Assembly: GCF_000003605.2 (NCBI RefSeq) | Contig: NW_003148752.1 | Span: 1 to 25,353, forward strand | DNA from: Saccoglossus kowalevskii | Lineage: Eukaryota > Hemichordata > Enteropneusta > Harrimaniidae | Direction of reading: 5' to 3' | Length of the DNA: 25,353 nucleotides | Part shown: positions 16,388 through 25,237 of the stretch, in pieces | Layout of the letters: every line of letters starts with the position of its first letter | How positions within the stretch are numbered: position 1 is the stretch's first letter | Notes under the pieces: generated by a model | Told to the model about the DNA's origin: nothing | Database searches by the model: none | What the model saw: only the letters and a program-made list of their open reading frames with translations | Made by a program: the position numbers and the translations under genes

Positions 16388-16506
16388 GCCTACTGCCCAA
16401 ACCATTGCAGAATACACCAGTTCTCGTCCGATCACTGAAGTTAAGCCGCATCGGGCATGGTTAGGACTTGCACGGGAGACCGGCTGGGAATACCACGTGC
16501 AGTAGC
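16388..16506 (+). rRNA. 5S rRNA copy 77 (class S)
   Basis: Changes: one C inserted near base 10, T59C, G69A, T77G, T85C, one G lost near 117. Net length 119. Confidence 0.92.
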
Positions 16507-16602
16507 CCATCAACATTTTTATTCCCACATTACATTCTAACTTTTCCCATGATTTTTGCCCAGACGAAGCATTAAATGACGTAAAATTCGGACGAATATT
16601 CA

Positions 16603-16720
16603 GCTACTGCCAAACCATTGCAGAATACAGCAGTTCTCGTTCGATCACTGAAGTTAAGCTGCATCGGGCGTGGTTAGTACTTGCATAGGAGACCTGCTGG
16701 GAATACCACGTGGAGTAGGC
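16603..16720 (+). rRNA. 5S rRNA copy 78 (class U)
   Basis: One C lost at base 2-3; C29G, C40T, G86A, G94T, C112G. The closing helix is hit at both ends. Confidence 0.92.
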
Positions 16721-16817
16721 TTATCAACATTTTTATTCCACCATACATACTATCTTTTTCCCGTGATTTTTTGCCTATCCGAAGCATTAATTGAAATCCA
16801 ATTCCGACAAATATTCA

Positions 16818-16936
16818 GCCTACTGCCAAACCATTGCAGAATACACCAGTTCTCGTCCGATCACTGTAGTTAAGCAGCATCGGGCGTGGTAAGTACTTGC
16901 ATAGGAGACGGGCTGGGAATACCACGTGCAGTAGGC
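16818..16936 (+). rRNA. 5S rRNA copy 79
   Basis: Changes: A50T, T59A, T74A, G86A, C93G, identical to copy 68. Confidence 0.94.
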
Positions 16937-17033
16937 TGATGAACATTTTTATTCCACCGTACATACTAACATTTTCCCGGGATTTTTTGCCTAGCCGACG
17001 TATTAAATTACATCCAATTCCGACGAATATTCA

Positions 17034-17152
17034 GCCTACTGCCAAACCATTGCAGAATACGCCAGTTCTCGTCCGATCACTGAAGTTAAGCTGCATCGGG
17101 CGTGGTTAGTACTAGCATGGGAGACTGGCTGGGAATACCACGTGCAGTAGGC
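17034..17152 (+). rRNA. 5S rRNA copy 80
   Basis: Changes: A28G, T81A, C93T, identical to copy 69. Confidence 0.95.
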
Positions 17153-17249
17153 TTATCAACATTTTTATTCCACCGTACATACTATCTTTTTCCCTTGATT
17201 TTTTGCCTAGCCGAAACATTAATTGAAATCCAATTCCGACGAATATTCA

Positions 17250-17368
17250 GCCTACTGCCAAACCATTGCAGAATACACCAGTTCTCGTCCGATCACTGAA
17301 GTTAAGCTGCATCGGGCATGGTTAGGACTTGCACGGGAGACCGGCTGGGAATACCACGTGCAGTAGGC
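17250..17368 (+). rRNA. 5S rRNA copy 81 (class S, partial)
   Basis: Changes: G69A, T77G, T85C; T59 is retained, so the S haplotype begins after base 59 here. Confidence 0.94.
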
Positions 17369-17465
17369 CCATCAACATTTTTATTACACATTACATTCTA
17401 ACTTTTTCCCATGATTTTTTGCCCAAACGAAGCATTAAAAAACATACAATTCGGACGAATATTCA

Positions 17466-17584
17466 GCCTACTGCCAAACCATTGCAGAATACACCAGTTC
17501 TTGTCCGATCACTGAAGATAAGCTGCATCGGGTGTGGTTAGTACTTGCATGGGAGACCGGCTGGGAATACCACGTGCATTAGGC
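17466..17584 (+). rRNA. 5S rRNA copy 82
   Basis: Changes: C37T, T53A, C68T, G114T; close to copy 70. Confidence 0.94.
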
Positions 17585-17680
17585 TCATCAACATTTTTAT
17601 TCCACCGTAAATACTAACTTTTTCCCGGGATTTTTGCCTAGCCAAAACATTAATTGAAATCCAATTCCGACGAATATTCA

Positions 17681-17799
17681 GCCTACTGCCAAACCATTGC
17701 AGAATACACCAGTTCTCGTCCGATCACTGAATATCTGCTGCATCGGGCGTGGTTAGTACTTGCATGGGAGACCGGCTGGGAATACCACGTGCAGTAGGC
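17681..17799 (+). rRNA. 5S rRNA copy 83 (class L)
   Basis: Box A is changed at four sites (G52T, T53A, A55C, A56T). The downstream T5 is broken to TTGTT. Confidence 0.94.
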
Positions 17800-17896
17800 T
17801 GATGAACATTGTTATTCCACCGTACATACTAACATTTTCCCGGGATTTTTTGCCTAGCCGAAGTATTAAATTACATCCAATTCCGACGAATATTCA

Positions 17897-18015
17897 GCCT
17901 ACAGCCAAAACATTGCAGAATAAACCAGTTCTCGTCCGATCACTGAAGTTAAGCTGCATCGGGCGTTGTTAGTACTTGCATGGGAGACTGGTTGGGAATA
18001 CCACGTGCAGTAGGC
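17897..18015 (+). rRNA. 5S rRNA copy 84 (class M)
   Basis: Changes: T7A, C14A, C27A, G71T, C93T, C96T. Confidence 0.94.
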
Positions 18016-18112
18016 TCGTCAACATTTTTATTCCACCGTACATACTAACTTTTTTCCGGGATTTGTTGCCTAGCCGAAGTATTAAATTACATCCAATTCC
18101 GACGAATATTCA

Positions 18113-18231
18113 GCCTACTGTCAAACCATTGCAGAACACACCAGTTCTCGTCCGATCACTGAATATCAGCTGCATCGGGCGTGGTTAGTACTTGCATGGG
18201 AGACCGGCTGGGAATACCACGTGCAGTAGGC
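18113..18231 (+). rRNA. 5S rRNA copy 85 (class L)
   Basis: Changes: C9T, T25C and box A triple, as in copy 18. Confidence 0.95.
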
Positions 18232-18328
18232 TCATCAACATTTTTATTCCACATTACATACTAACTTTTATCCATGATTTTTTGCCTATCCGTAGCAGTA
18301 AATGACATCCAATTCCGACGAATATTCA

Positions 18329-18447
18329 GCCTACTGCCAAACCATTGCAGAATACACCAGTTCTCGTCCGATCACTGAAGTTAAGCTGCATTGGGCTTGG
18401 TTAGTACTTGCATGGTAGACCAGCTGGGAATACCACGTGCAGTAGGC
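18329..18447 (+). rRNA. 5S rRNA copy 86 (class P)
   Basis: Changes: C64T, G69T, G88T, G94A. Confidence 0.95.
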
Positions 18448-18544
18448 TTATCAACATTTTTATTCCACCGTACATAAGAAAATTTTCCGGGGATTTTTTG
18501 CCTAGCCAAAGCGTTAAACCACAGGCAATTCTGACGAATATTCA

Positions 18545-18663
18545 GCCTACTGTCAAACCATTGCAGAACACACAAGTTCTCGTCCGATCACTGAATTTTA
18601 GCTGCATCGGGCGTGGTTAGTACTTGCATGGGAGACCGGCTTGGAATATCACGTGCAGTAGAC
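18545..18663 (+). rRNA. 5S rRNA copy 87 (class Q)
   Basis: Changes: C9T, T25C, C30A, G52T, A55T, G98T, C105T, G118A. Confidence 0.93.
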
Positions 18664-18760
18664 TCATCAACATTTTTATTCCACGTTACATAATAACTTT
18701 TACCAATGATTTTTTGCCTAGCCGTAGCATTAAATGACATCCAAATCCGACGAATATTCA

Positions 18761-18882
18761 GCCTACTGCCAAATCATTGCAGAATACACCAGTTCTCGTC
18801 CGATCACTGAAGTTAAGCTGCATCGGGCGTGTAGTACTGCATGGGAGACGGGCTGCGGGCTGGGAATACACGTGCAGTAGGC
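18761..18882 (+). rRNA. 5S rRNA copy 88, internal 7-base duplication
   Basis: C14T; three bases lost around 72-81 (CGTGTAGTACTGCATGGG), a 7-base duplication giving GACGGGCTGCGGGCTGGG, and one C lost at 105-106. Length 122. Box C spacing and loop E are disturbed; probably inactive, or a sequence or assembly fault. Confidence 0.82.
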
Positions 18883-18978
18883 TGATGAACATTTTTATTC
18901 CACGTACATACTAACATTTTACCGGGATTTTTTGCCTAGCCGAAGTATTAAATTACATCCAATTCCGACGAATATTCA

Positions 18979-19097
18979 GCCTACTGCCAAACCATTGCAG
19001 AATACAGCAGTTCTCGTCCGATCACTGAAGTTAAGCTGCATCGGGCGTGGTTAGTACTTGCATTGGAGACCTGCTGGGAATACCACGTGCAGTAGGC
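18979..19097 (+). rRNA. 5S rRNA copy 89 (class U)
   Basis: Changes: C29G, G86T, G94T. Confidence 0.95.
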
Positions 19098-19194
19098 TCA
19101 TCAACATTTTTATTCCAAAATACCTACTATCTTTTTCCCGTGATTTTTTGCCTAGCCGAAGCATTAAATGAAATCAATTCCCGACAAATATTCA

Positions 19195-19313
19195 GCCTAC
19201 TGCCAAACCATTGCAGAATACACCAGTTCTCGTCCGATCACTGAAGCTAAGCTGCATCGGGCGTGGTTAGTACTTGCATGGGAGACGGGCTGGGAATACC
19301 ACGTGCAGTAGGC
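19195..19313 (+). rRNA. 5S rRNA copy 90 (class V)
   Basis: Only T53C and C93G, as in copy 58. Confidence 0.96.
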
Positions 19314-19410
19314 TGATGAACATTTTTATTCCACCGTACATACTAACATTTTACCGGGATTTTTTGCCTAGCCGGAGTATTAAATTACATGCAATTCCGA
19401 CGAATATTCA

Positions 19411-19529
19411 GCCTACTGCCAAAACATTGCAGAATAAACCAGTTCTCGTCCGATCACTGAAGTTAAGCTGCATCAGGAGTGGTTAGTACTTGCATGGGAG
19501 TCCTGCTGGGGATGCCACGTGCAGCAGGC
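19411..19529 (+). rRNA. 5S rRNA copy 91 (class M), diverged 3' half
   Basis: Changes: C14A, C27A, G65A, C68A, A91T, G94T, A101G, A104G, T115C. A101G and A104G alter the loop E strand. Its T-run is only T4 (CATTTTGATTCC). Confidence 0.92.
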
Positions 19530-19626
19530 TTATCAACATTTTGATTCCACCGTACATACTATCTTTTTCCCTTTATTATTTGCCTAGCCGAAACATTAAT
19601 TGTAATCCAATTCCGACGAATATTCA

Positions 19627-19745
19627 GCCTACTGCCAAACCATTGCAGAATACACCAGTTCTCGTCCGATCACTGAAGTTAAGCCGCATCGGGCATGGTT
19701 AGGACTTGCACGTGAGACCGGCTGGGAATACCACGTGCAGTAGGC
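19627..19745 (+). rRNA. 5S rRNA copy 92 (class S)
   Basis: Changes: T59C, G69A, T77G, T85C, G87T, as in copy 60. Confidence 0.94.
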
Positions 19746-19842
19746 CCATCAACATTTTTATTCCACATTACATTCTAACTTTTTCCCATGATTTTTTGCC
19801 TAGACGAAGCATTAAATGACATAAAATTCGGACGAATATTCA

Positions 19843-19961
19843 GCCTACTGCCAAACCATTGCAGAATACAGCAGTTCTCGTCCGATCACTGAAGTTAAGC
19901 TGCATCAGGCGTGGTTAGTACTTGCATAGGAGACCTGCTGGGAATACCACGTGCAGTAGGC
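19843..19961 (+). rRNA. 5S rRNA copy 93 (class U)
   Basis: Changes: C29G, G65A, G86A, G94T. Confidence 0.94.
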
Positions 19962-20058
19962 TTATCAACATTTTTATTCCACCATACATACTATCTTTTT
20001 CCCGGGATTTTTTGCCTAGCCGAAGCATTAATTGAAATCCAATTCCGACAAATATTCA

Positions 20059-20177
20059 GCCTACTGCCAAACCATTGCAGAATACACCAGTTCTTGTCCG
20101 ATCACTGAAGTTAAGCTGCATCGGGCGTGGTTAGTACTTGCTTGGGAGACCGGCAGGGAATACCACGTGCATTAGGC
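20059..20177 (+). rRNA. 5S rRNA copy 94
   Basis: Changes: C37T, A84T, T97A, G114T. Confidence 0.95.
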
Positions 20178-20274
20178 TCATCAACATTTTTATTCCACCG
20201 TAAATTACTAACTTTTTCCCGGGATTTTTTGCCTAGTCGAAGTACTAAAATACATCCAATTCCGACGAATATTC

Positions 20275-20392
20275 GGCTACTGCCAAGCCATAGCAGAATA
20301 CATCAGTTCTAGTCCGATCACTGAAGTTAAGCTGCATCGGCGTGGTTAGTACTTGCATGGGAGACGGGCTGGGAATACCACGTGCAGTAGGT
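20275..20392 (+). rRNA. 5S rRNA copy 95 (class R)
   Basis: Changes: C2G, A13G, T18A, C29T, C37A, one G lost at 65-67, C93G, C119T. The only R copy not followed by a P copy. Confidence 0.92.
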
Positions 20393-20489
20393 TGATGAAC
20401 ATTTTTATTCCACCGTACATACTAACATTTTCCCGGGATTTTTTGCCTAGCCGAAGTATTAAATTACATCCAATTCCGACGAATATTCA

Positions 20490-20608
20490 GCCTACTGCCA
20501 AACCATTGCAGAATACACCAGTTCTCGTCCGATCACTGAAGTTAAGCCGCATCGGGCATGGTTAGGACTTGCATGGGAGACCGGCTGGGAATACCACGTG
20601 CATTAGGC
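20490..20608 (+). rRNA. 5S rRNA copy 96 (class S, partial)
   Basis: Changes: T59C, G69A, T77G, G114T; T85 is retained, so the S tract ends before base 85. Confidence 0.94.
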
Positions 20609-20705
20609 TCATCAACATTTTTATTCCACCGTAAATACTAACTTTTTCCCGGGATTTTTTGCCTAGCCGAAGTATTAAATTACATCCAATTCCGACGAAT
20701 ATTCA

Positions 20706-20824
20706 GCCTACTGTCAAACCATTGCAGAACACACCAGTTCTCGTCCGATCACTGAATATCAGCTGCATCGGGCGTGGTTAGTACTTGCATGGGAGACCGG
20801 CTGGGAATACCACGTGCAGTAGGC
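20706..20824 (+). rRNA. 5S rRNA copy 97 (class L)
   Basis: Changes: C9T, T25C and box A triple; same gene as copy 101, 865 bp on. Confidence 0.95.
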
Positions 20825-20922
20825 TCATCAACATTTTTTATTCCACATTACATACTAACTTTTATCCATGATTTTTTGCCTATCCGTAGCAGTAAATGAC
20901 ATCCAATTCCGACGAATATTCA

Positions 20923-21041
20923 GCCTACTGCCAAACCATTGCAGAATACACCAGTTCTCGTCCGATCACTGAAGTTAAGCTGCATTGGGCTTTGTTAGTA
21001 CTTGCATGGTAGACCGGCTGGGAATACCACGTGCAGTAGGC
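20923..21041 (+). rRNA. 5S rRNA copy 98 (class P)
   Basis: Changes: C64T, G69T, G71T, G88T. Two helix V pairs lost. Confidence 0.95.
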
Positions 21042-21138
21042 TTATCAACATTTTTATTCCACCGTACATACCAAAATTTTCCGGGGATTTTTTGCCTAGC
21101 CAAAGCGTTAAACCACAGGCAATTCTGACGAATATTCA

Positions 21139-21257
21139 GCCTACTGTCAAACCATTGCAGAACACACCAGTTCTCGTCCGATCACTGAATTTAAGCTGCA
21201 TCGGGCGTGATTAGTACTTGCATGGGAGTCCGGCTGGGAATACCACGAGCAGTAGGC
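21139..21257 (+). rRNA. 5S rRNA copy 99 (class Q)
   Basis: Changes: C9T, T25C, G52T, G72A, A91T, T110A. Confidence 0.94.
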
Positions 21258-21354
21258 TTATCAACATTTTTATTCCACCGTAAATACAAACTTTTTCCCG
21301 GGATTTGTTGCCTAGCCGAAGTATTAAATTACATCCAATTCCGACGAATATTCA

Positions 21355-21473
21355 GCCTACTGCCAAAACATTGCAGAATAAACCAGTTCTCGTCCGATCA
21401 CTGAAGTTAAGCTGCATCGGGCGTTGTTAGTACTTGCATGGGAGACCGGCTGGGAATACCACGTGCATTAGGC
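21355..21473 (+). rRNA. 5S rRNA copy 100 (class M)
   Basis: Changes: C14A, C27A, G71T, G114T; T7 is retained. Confidence 0.95.
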
Positions 21474-21570
21474 TCATCAACATTTTTATTCCACCGTAAA
21501 TACTAACTTTTTCCCGGGATTTTTTGCCTAGCCGAAGTATTAAATTACATCCAATTCCGACGAATATTCA

Positions 21571-21689
21571 GCCTACTGTCAAACCATTGCAGAACACACC
21601 AGTTCTCGTCCGATCACTGAATATCAGCTGCATCGGGCGTGGTTAGTACTTGCATGGGAGACCGGCTGGGAATACCACGTGCAGTAGGC
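21571..21689 (+). rRNA. 5S rRNA copy 101 (class L)
   Basis: Changes: C9T, T25C and box A triple. Confidence 0.95.
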
Positions 21690-21787
21690 TCATCAACATT
21701 TTTTATTCCACATTACATACTAACTTTTATCCATGATTTTTTGCCTATCCGTAGCAGTAAATGACATCCAATTCCGACGAATATTCA

Positions 21788-21906
21788 GCCTACTGCCAAA
21801 CCATTGCAGAATACACCAGTTCTCGTCCGATCACTGAAGTTAAGCTGCATTGGGCTTGGTTAGTACTTGCATGGTAGACCGGCTGGGAATACCACGTGCA
21901 GTAGGC
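21788..21906 (+). rRNA. 5S rRNA copy 102 (class P)
   Basis: Changes: C64T, G69T, G88T. Confidence 0.95.
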
Positions 21907-22003
21907 TTATCAACATTTTTATTCCACCATACATACCAACATTTTCCGGGGATTTTTTGCCTAGCCAAAGCGTTAAACCACAGGCAATTCTGACGAATGT
22001 TCA

Positions 22004-22122
22004 GCCTACTGTCAAACCATTGCAGAACACACCAGTTCTCGTCCGATCACTGAATTTAAGCTGCATCGGGCGTGGTTAGTACTTGCATGGGAGACCGGCC
22101 TGGAATACCATGTGCATTAGGC
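22004..22122 (+). rRNA. 5S rRNA copy 103, Q/D chimera without the deletion
   Basis: Class Q 5' part (C9T, T25C, G52T), D-class 3' end (T97C, G98T, C108T, G114T), but bases 75-81 are present. The switch lies between bases 82 and 97. Confidence 0.94.
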
Positions 22123-22219
22123 TCATCAACATTTTTATTCCACCATACATACTAACTTTTTCCCGGGATCTTTTGCCTAGCCGAAGTATTAAATTACATC
22201 CAATTCCGACGAATATTCA

Positions 22220-22338
22220 GCCTACTGCCAAACTATTGCTGAATACAGCAGTTCTCGTCCGATCACTGAAGTTAAGCTGCATCGGGCGTGGTTAGTACTT
22301 GCATTGGAGACCTGCTGGGAATACCACGTGCAGTAGGC
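22220..22338 (+). rRNA. 5S rRNA copy 104 (class U)
   Basis: Changes: C15T, A21T, C29G, G86T, G94T. Confidence 0.94.
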
Positions 22339-22435
22339 TCATCAACATTTTTATTCCAAAATACATACTATCTTTTTCCCGTGATTTTTTGCCTAGCCGA
22401 AGCATTAATTGAAATCCAATTCCGACAAATATTCA

Positions 22436-22554
22436 GCCTACTGCCAAACCATTGCAGAATACACCAGTTCTCGTCCGATCACTGAAGCTAAGCTGCATCG
22501 GGCGTGATTAGTACTTGCATGGGAGACGGGCTGGGAATACCACGTGCAGTAGGC
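22436..22554 (+). rRNA. 5S rRNA copy 105 (class V)
   Basis: Changes: T53C, G72A, C93G, as in copies 1 and 75. Confidence 0.95.
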
Positions 22555-22651
22555 TGATGAACATTTTTATTCCACCGTACATACTAACATTTTACCGGGA
22601 TTTTTTACCTAGCCGAAGTATTAAATTACATCCATTTCCGACGAATTTTCA

Positions 22652-22770
22652 GCCTACTGCCAAAACATTGCAGAATAAACCAGTTCTCGTCCGATCACTG
22701 AAGTTAAGCTGCATCGGGCGTGGTTAGTACTAGCATGGGAGACCGGCTGGGAATACCACGTGCAGTAGGC
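22652..22770 (+). rRNA. 5S rRNA copy 106 (class M)
   Basis: Changes: C14A, C27A, T81A. The palindrome before it is altered to GAATTTTC. Confidence 0.95.
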
Positions 22771-22867
22771 TTATCAACATTTTTATTCCACCGTACATAC
22801 TATCATTTTCCCTTGATTTTTTGCCTAGCCAAAACATTAATTGAAATCCAATTCCGACGAATATTCA

Positions 22868-22986
22868 GCCTACTGCCAAACCATTGCAGAATACACCAGT
22901 TCTCGTCCGATCACTGAAGTTAAGCCGCATCGGGCATGGTTAGGACTTGCACGGGAGACCGGCTGGGAATACCACGTGCAGTAGGC
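22868..22986 (+). rRNA. 5S rRNA copy 107 (class S)
   Basis: The four class S changes only: T59C, G69A, T77G, T85C. Confidence 0.94.
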
Positions 22987-23083
22987 CCATCAACATTTTT
23001 ATTCCACATTACATTCTAACTTTTTCCCATGATTTTTTGCCCAGACGAAGCATTAAAAGACATACAATTCGGACGAATATTCA

Positions 23084-23202
23084 GCCTACTGCCAAACCAT
23101 TGCAGAATACACCAGTTCTCGTCCAATCACTGAAGTTAAGCTGCTTCGGGCGTGGTTAGTACTTGCATGGGAGACCGGCTGGGAATACCACGTGCAGTAG
23201 GC
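23084..23202 (+). rRNA. 5S rRNA copy 108
   Basis: Only G42A and A62T. Closing helix, loop E and box C match the majority. Confidence 0.96.
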
Positions 23203-23299
23203 TCATCAACATTTTTATTCCACATTACATAATAACTTATACCCATGATTTTTTGCCTAGGCGTAGCATTAAATGACATCAAATTCCGTCGAATATTCA

Positions 23300-23418
23300 G
23301 CCTACTGCCAAACCATTGCAGAATACACCAGTTCTCGTCTGATCACTGAAGTTAAGCTGCATTGGGCGTGGTTAGTACTTGCATGGGAGACTGGCTGGGA
23401 ATACCACGTGCAGTAGGC
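23300..23418 (+). rRNA. 5S rRNA copy 109
   Basis: Changes: C41T, C64T, C93T. Confidence 0.95.
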
Positions 23419-23515
23419 TGATGAACATTTTTATTCCACCGTACATACTATCTTTTTCCCTTGATTTTTTGCCTAGCCGAAACATTAATTGAAATCCAAT
23501 TCGGACGAATATTCA

Positions 23516-23634
23516 GCCTACTGCCAAACCATTGTATAATACACCAGTTCTTGTCCGATCACTGAAGTTAAGCTGCATTGGGCGTGGTTAGTACTTGCAT
23601 GGGAGACCGGCTGGGAATACCACGTGCATTAGGC
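23516..23634 (+). rRNA. 5S rRNA copy 110
   Basis: Changes: C20T, G22T, C37T, C64T, G114T. Helix II is weakened at two sites. Confidence 0.94.
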
Positions 23635-23731
23635 TCATCAACATTTTTATTCCACCGTAAATACTAACTTTTTCCCGGGATTTTTTGCCTAGCCGAAGTA
23701 TTAAATGACATCCAATTCCGAAGAATATTCA

Positions 23732-23850
23732 GCCTACTGTCAAACCATTGCAGAACACACCAGTTCTCGTCCGATCACTGAATATCAGCTGCATCGGGCG
23801 TGGTTAGTACTTGCATGGGAGACCGGCTGGGAATACCACGTGCAGTAGGC
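23732..23850 (+). rRNA. 5S rRNA copy 111 (class L)
   Basis: Changes: C9T, T25C and box A triple. Confidence 0.95.
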
Positions 23851-23947
23851 TCATCAACATTTTTATTCCACATTACATACTAACTTTTATCCATGATTTT
23901 TTGCCTATCCGTAGCAGTAAATGACATCCAATTCCGACGAATATTCA

Positions 23948-24066
23948 GCCTACTGCCAAACCATTGCAGAATACACCAGTTCTCGTCCGATCACTGAAGT
24001 TAAGCTGCATTGGGCTTGGTTAGTACTTGCATGGGAGACCGGCTGGGAATACCACGTGCAGTAGGC
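23948..24066 (+). rRNA. 5S rRNA copy 112 (class P)
   Basis: Only the two class P changes, C64T and G69T. Confidence 0.95.
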
Positions 24067-24163
24067 TTGTCAACATTTTTATTCCACCGAACATACAAAC
24101 ATTTTCCGGGGATTTTTTGCCTAGCCAAAGCGTTAAACCACAGGCAATTCTGACGAATATTCA

Positions 24164-24282
24164 GCCTACTGTCAAACCATTGCAGAACACACCAGTTCTC
24201 GTCCGATCACTGAATTTAAGCTGCATCGGGCGTGGTTAGTACTTGCATGGGAGACCGGCTAGGAATATCACGTGCAATAGGC
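24164..24282 (+). rRNA. 5S rRNA copy 113 (class Q)
   Basis: Changes: C9T, T25C, G52T, G98A, C105T, G114A. G114A gives a C-A mismatch in helix I. Confidence 0.94.
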
Positions 24283-24379
24283 TCATCAACATTTTTATTC
24301 CACGTTACATACTAACTTTTACCCATGATTTTTTGCCTAGCCGTAGCATTAAATGACATCCAATTCCGACGAATATTCA

Positions 24380-24492
24380 GCCTACTGCCAAATCATTGCA
24401 GAATACACCAGTTCTCGTCCGATCACTGAAGTTAAGCTGCATCGGGCGTGGTTTGCATGGGAGACTGGCCTGAAATACCATGTGCATTAGGC
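24380..24492 (+). pseudogene. 5S pseudogene copy 114 (6-nt deletion form)
   Basis: Reads GGTTTGCATGGG, one T longer than the other deletion copies; also C14T, C93T, T97C, G98T, G100A, C108T, G114T. Length 113. Confidence 0.9.
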
Positions 24493-24590
24493 TCATCAAC
24501 ATTTTTTATTCCACCATACATACTAACTTTTTCCCGGGATTTTTTGCCTAGCCGAAGCATTAAATTACATCCAATTCCGACGAATATTCA

Positions 24591-24709
24591 GCCTACTGCC
24601 AAACCATTGCAGAATACACCAGTTCTCGTCCGATCACTGAAGTTAAGCTGCATCGGGCGTGGTTAGTACTTGCATGGGAGTCCGGGTGGGAATACCACGT
24701 GCATTAGGC
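24591..24709 (+). rRNA. 5S rRNA copy 115
   Basis: Changes: A91T, C96G, G114T; partner of copy 4. Confidence 0.95.
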
Positions 24710-24805
24710 TCATCAACATTTTTATTCCACCATAAATACTAACATTTTCCCGGGATTTTTTGCCTAGCCGAAGTACTAAATTACATCCAATTCCGACGAA
24801 TATTC

Positions 24806-24924
24806 GGCTACTGCCAAATCATAGCAGAATACACCAGTCCTCGTCCGATCACTGAAGTTAAGCTGCATCGGGCGTGGTTAGTACTTGCATGGGAGACCGG
24901 CTAGGAATACCACGTGCAGTAGGC
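24806..24924 (+). rRNA. 5S rRNA copy 116 (class R)
   Basis: Changes: C2G, C14T, T18A, T34C, G98A; partner of copy 5. Confidence 0.94.
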
Positions 24925-25021
24925 TCATCAACATTTTTATTCCACATTACATACTAACTTTTACCCATGATTTTTGGCCTATCCGTAGCAGCAAATGACA
25001 TCCAATTCCGACGAATATTCA

Positions 25022-25140
25022 GCCTACTGCCAAACCATTGTAGAATACACCGGTTCTCGTCCGATCACTGAAGTTAAGCTGCATTGGGCTTGGTTAGTAC
25101 TTGCATGGGAGACCGGCTGGGAATACCACGTGCAGTAGGC
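25022..25140 (+). rRNA. 5S rRNA copy 117 (class P)
   Basis: Changes: C20T, A31G, C64T, G69T. Confidence 0.95.
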
Positions 25141-25237
25141 TTATCAACATTTTTATTCCACCGTACATACCAAATTTTTCCGGGGATTTTTAGCCTAGCC
25201 AAAGCGTTAAACCACAGGCAATTCTGACGAATATTCA

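Larger units (their letters stand above)
15603..16500 (+). repeat. Segment matching 22083-22980 and window start
   Basis: Copies 74-77 match copies 104-107 at an offset of 6480 bp, and copies 75-77 match copies 1-3 at offset 15892. Shared rare states include GTGATTAG inside the gene of copies 1, 75 and 105 and TTTTTTACCTAG in the next spacer. Confidence 0.84.
17681..18760 (+). repeat. Higher-order repeat L-M-L-P-Q, fourth run
   Basis: Copies 83-87 again show class order L, M, L, P, Q with gene starts parallel to copies 11-15 (offset 15458, then 15457). The run carries private changes, such as A56T in copy 83 and A55T in copy 87. Confidence 0.8.
20706..22121 (+). repeat. Four-unit tandem duplication (865 bp)
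   Basis: Copies 97-99 (L, P, Q) match copies 101-103 with gene starts offset by exactly 865 bp, with an M copy (100) between. The second run ends inside copy 103, whose last 23 bases switch to the D-class 3' end. Confidence 0.8.
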
